DNA from: Methanomassiliicoccales archaeon
Lineage (GTDB): Archaea; Thermoplasmatota; Thermoplasmata; Methanomassiliicoccales; UBA472
NCBI GenBank assembly: GCA_025457905.1
Contig: JALOTM010000062.1
Coordinates: forward strand, 1 to 6,077
Direction of reading: 5' to 3'
DNA: 6,077 nucleotides
Shown here: piece after piece, positions 4,928-6,077 of the stretch
How positions within the stretch are numbered: position 1 is the stretch's first letter
How the letters are laid out: the number at the start of each line of letters is the position of its first letter
Translations under genes and position numbers: made by a program
Notes under the pieces: generated by a model
What the model was told of the DNA's origin: nothing
The model's input: the letters and a program-made list of their open reading frames with translations, nothing else
Databases searched by the model: none

Positions 4928-5856
4928 CAGAGCTCGCCTCCCAGCACAAGCAGCAGCAGCGCCATTCTCACCGGGACGCCGTTGAAGGCCTGCACGAAGT
5001 AGCGCGCGTGCTCCGTGCCGTCGACCTCGGGGGCGATCTCGTCCACCCGGGGGAGGGGGTGCATGACGATGAGGTCCCTCTTCGCCTCCCGCAGCAGGTT
5101 GTTGTCTATGCGGTAGCATCCCGCCACCTTCTGGTACTCGGCAGGGTCGGGGAACCTCTCCTTCTGTATGCGGGTGACGTAGAGGACGTCCACCTCCTTG
5201 ATGACGTCCTCCAGCTTGGAGGTGAGCTTCGGCTTGCCGCCCATCTTCTCCACCTGCCGGACCGTCTCCCGAGGCATCTGCAGGTTGGCGGGGGCCACGA
5301 AGGTCACCTCGGCGCCGAACATGGTCAACGCCTCGGCCAGGGAGTGCACGGTGCGTCCGTACTTGAGGTCTCCGACCAGGGCGACCTTGATCCCTTCCAC
5401 GCGCTTGAACTCCCTTCTTATGGTGAACAGGTCAAGAAGCGTCTGCGTCGGATGCTGGCCAGCCCCGTCGCCGGCGTTGATCACCGGCTTGGAGGAGAAG
5501 TGCGCCGCCAACCGCGCTGAGCCTTCGTGCGGGTGCCGGAGCACGATGACGTCGGAATACGATTCCACCATGCGGATGGTGTCGGTGAGGGTCTCCCCCT
5601 TGGACACCGACATCATCGAGGGATGGGCCATTTCCATGGTCCTGCCGCCGAGGCGGGACATGGCGGTCATGAAGGACATGTGCGTGCGCGTGGAGGGTTC
5701 GAAGAAAAGGTTGGCCAGGATCCGGCCGTCCAGCACCTTGGTGAAGGACTCGCCTTTGGCGTAGGGGATCATCCTCTCGGCCAGGTCAAGCACTTGGTCC
5801 ATATCCTCGCGGGTTAGGTCCCGGATGGACACGATGTCCTTTCCCTTGAAGTTCAT
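4927..5856 (-). CDS. pyrB: Aspartate carbamoyltransferase catalytic chain
   Basis: This enzyme joins carbamoyl phosphate and L-aspartate to give N-carbamoyl-L-aspartate, the committed step of pyrimidine synthesis in the cytoplasm. All key motifs are present in the 309 residues: the carbamoyl-phosphate loop FFEPSTRTHMSF (S55-T56-R57-T58), the 80s loop SVSKGET with K86, R107-H108, HPTQTLLDL from 135, GDLKYGRTVHSL with R168, the 240s-type segment VTRIQKERF with R229, and MHPLPRVDEI (265-274). The C-terminal QAFNGVPVRMALL is typical. Length and ends match the family. The ATG at 5856 has GGGAG four bases upstream and a TATA box 36 bases before it. It is followed without a gap by pyrI, so the holoenzyme is probably the allosteric type with six catalytic and six regulatory chains. 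Nothing unusual in the sequence. Confidence 0.98.
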   Translation of the reverse strand: MNFKGKDIVSIRDLTREDMDQVLDLAERMIPYAKGESFTKVLDGRILANLFFEPSTRTHMSFMTAMSRLGGRTMEMAHPSMMSVSKGETLTDTIRMVESYSDVIVLRHPHEGSARLAAHFSSKPVINAGDGAGQHPTQTLLDLFTIRREFKRVEGIKVALVGDLKYGRTVHSLAEALTMFGAEVTFVAPANLQMPRETVRQVEKMGGKPKLTSKLEDVIKEVDVLYVTRIQKERFPDPAEYQKVAGCYRIDNNLLREAKRDLIVMHPLPRVDEIAPEVDGTEHARYFVQAFNGVPVRMALLLLVLGGEL

Positions 5857-5885
5857 GGTGCTCCCGTGTGAATTGCGCAGGGCGC

Positions 5886-5892
5886 ATTAATA
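5886..5892 (-). promoter_or_regulatory. TATA box of pyrB-pyrI
   Basis: TATTAAT on the minus strand, beginning 36 bases before the pyrB ATG. It lies in the 60-base gap after the upstream regulator gene, so pyrBI appears to have its own promoter. The predicted start of transcription falls close to the GGGAG ribosome-binding-like motif at 5861-5865, so that motif may be only partly present in the mRNA. Confidence 0.6.
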
Positions 5893-5916
5893 CTTATTCC
5901 GAAAAGGGGTGCTGGC

Positions 5917-6077
5917 CTAGTAGCCGCTCGGCCCTTCCACGAACTTGTTTAGCACTTCCTGCATGCGGGAGTACCAGTCCTTGACGCAGCCCTCGAGCCT
6001 GTCCTTCAGCTGCTCCTTGCTTATCGCCCTGTACACGTGATAGTAACCGCCCCGCTCTATGCTCTTGGTCTCCCGAT
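5917..6077 (-). CDS. C-terminal fragment of a probable winged-helix (TrmB/MarR-like) regulator
   Basis: Fifty-two codons and a TAG stop are in the window; the 5' part lies beyond the right edge. The visible protein begins RETKSIERGGYYHVYRAIS, which looks like the end of a winged-helix wing (a basic strand, a turn and an aromatic strand), followed by a predicted long helix (KEQLKDRLEGCVKDWYSRMQEVLNKFVEG) suited to dimerisation. This arrangement is common in archaeal TrmB/MarR-like regulators, in which a phrase like VYRAI followed by a helix ending in W-Y occurs; I base the call on that pattern and not on a domain hit. The frame has no stop from the edge to 5917. It lies on the same strand as pyrBI, 60 bases upstream, but pyrB has its own TATA box, so co-regulation is uncertain. 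Confidence 0.6.
   Translation of the reverse strand, partial: RETKSIERGGYYHVYRAISKEQLKDRLEGCVKDWYSRMQEVLNKFVEGPSGY

Noticed and set aside
5857..5916. Pyrimidine attenuator or riboswitch before pyrB
   Set aside because: The gap is only 60 bases, the predicted leader is under 10 bases, and I see no hairpin. A T4 stretch after the upstream stop may be a weak terminator, but it is too short to call.
1439..6077. Pyrrolysine decoding of TAG codons, considered because the organism might be a methylotrophic methanogen
   Set aside because: TAG ends the small gene, pyrI and the right-edge regulator at places expected for the protein ends, in three of nine intact stops. Readthrough would add only short non-conserved tails or run into convergent genes, and there is no methylamine methyltransferase here.
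1..6077. CRISPR arrays, transposons, tRNA or rRNA genes
   Set aside because: I found no regularly spaced direct repeats, no transposase motifs or terminal inverted repeats, and no tRNA- or rRNA-like segment on either strand. The gaps between genes are too short to hide most of these.

Overview
The window looks archaeal, most likely a euryarchaeote of the Thermoplasmata type with about 60% GC. Methanomassiliicoccales-like is a guess, not a demonstration. Supporting this are TATA-box promoters placed almost directly before start codons, an aspartate carbamoyltransferase with a separate zinc-binding regulatory chain (pyrB-pyrI), a UPF0200-family P-loop kinase known mainly from archaea, a stand-alone Roadblock/LC7 protein, and an aldehyde:ferredoxin oxidoreductase (AOR) family protein beside a ferredoxin.

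Layout. Positions 1-860 (minus) hold a secreted or membrane-anchored FG-GAP/VCBS repeat protein. Its 3' part is strikingly AT-rich and appears frameshifted near the window edge. A divergent promoter region (861-1076) separates it from a small winged-helix regulator (1077-1433, plus). A minus-strand cluster runs from 3871 down to 1439: a two-cluster ferredoxin, a compact AOR-family protein, a UPF0200 kinase and an unrecognised 91-residue protein. Gaps in this cluster are 13 and 21 bases, then a 4-base ATGA overlap, so it is probably one operon. A 197-base divergent intergenic region (3872-4068) leads to a single Roadblock/LC7 gene (4069-4458, plus). It is convergent with pyrI and pyrB (minus, one-base TGATG overlap), which have their own promoter. 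The right edge (5917-6077, minus) carries the C-terminal end of another probable DNA-binding regulator.

How the genes may work together. PyrB and PyrI form the allosteric ATCase of pyrimidine synthesis. The ferredoxin and AOR-like protein would form an electron-transfer pair. The AOR-like protein is only 420 residues, lacks the usual C-terminal tail and differs at several positions that contact the tungstopterin cofactor in classical AORs, so its chemistry is open. Co-transcription with a P-loop kinase and an uncharacterised small protein makes this cluster the most interesting part of the window. Four promoters share a nearly constant distance of 36-37 bases from TATA box to start codon. This implies nearly leaderless mRNAs and helps fix the start of the FG-GAP gene.
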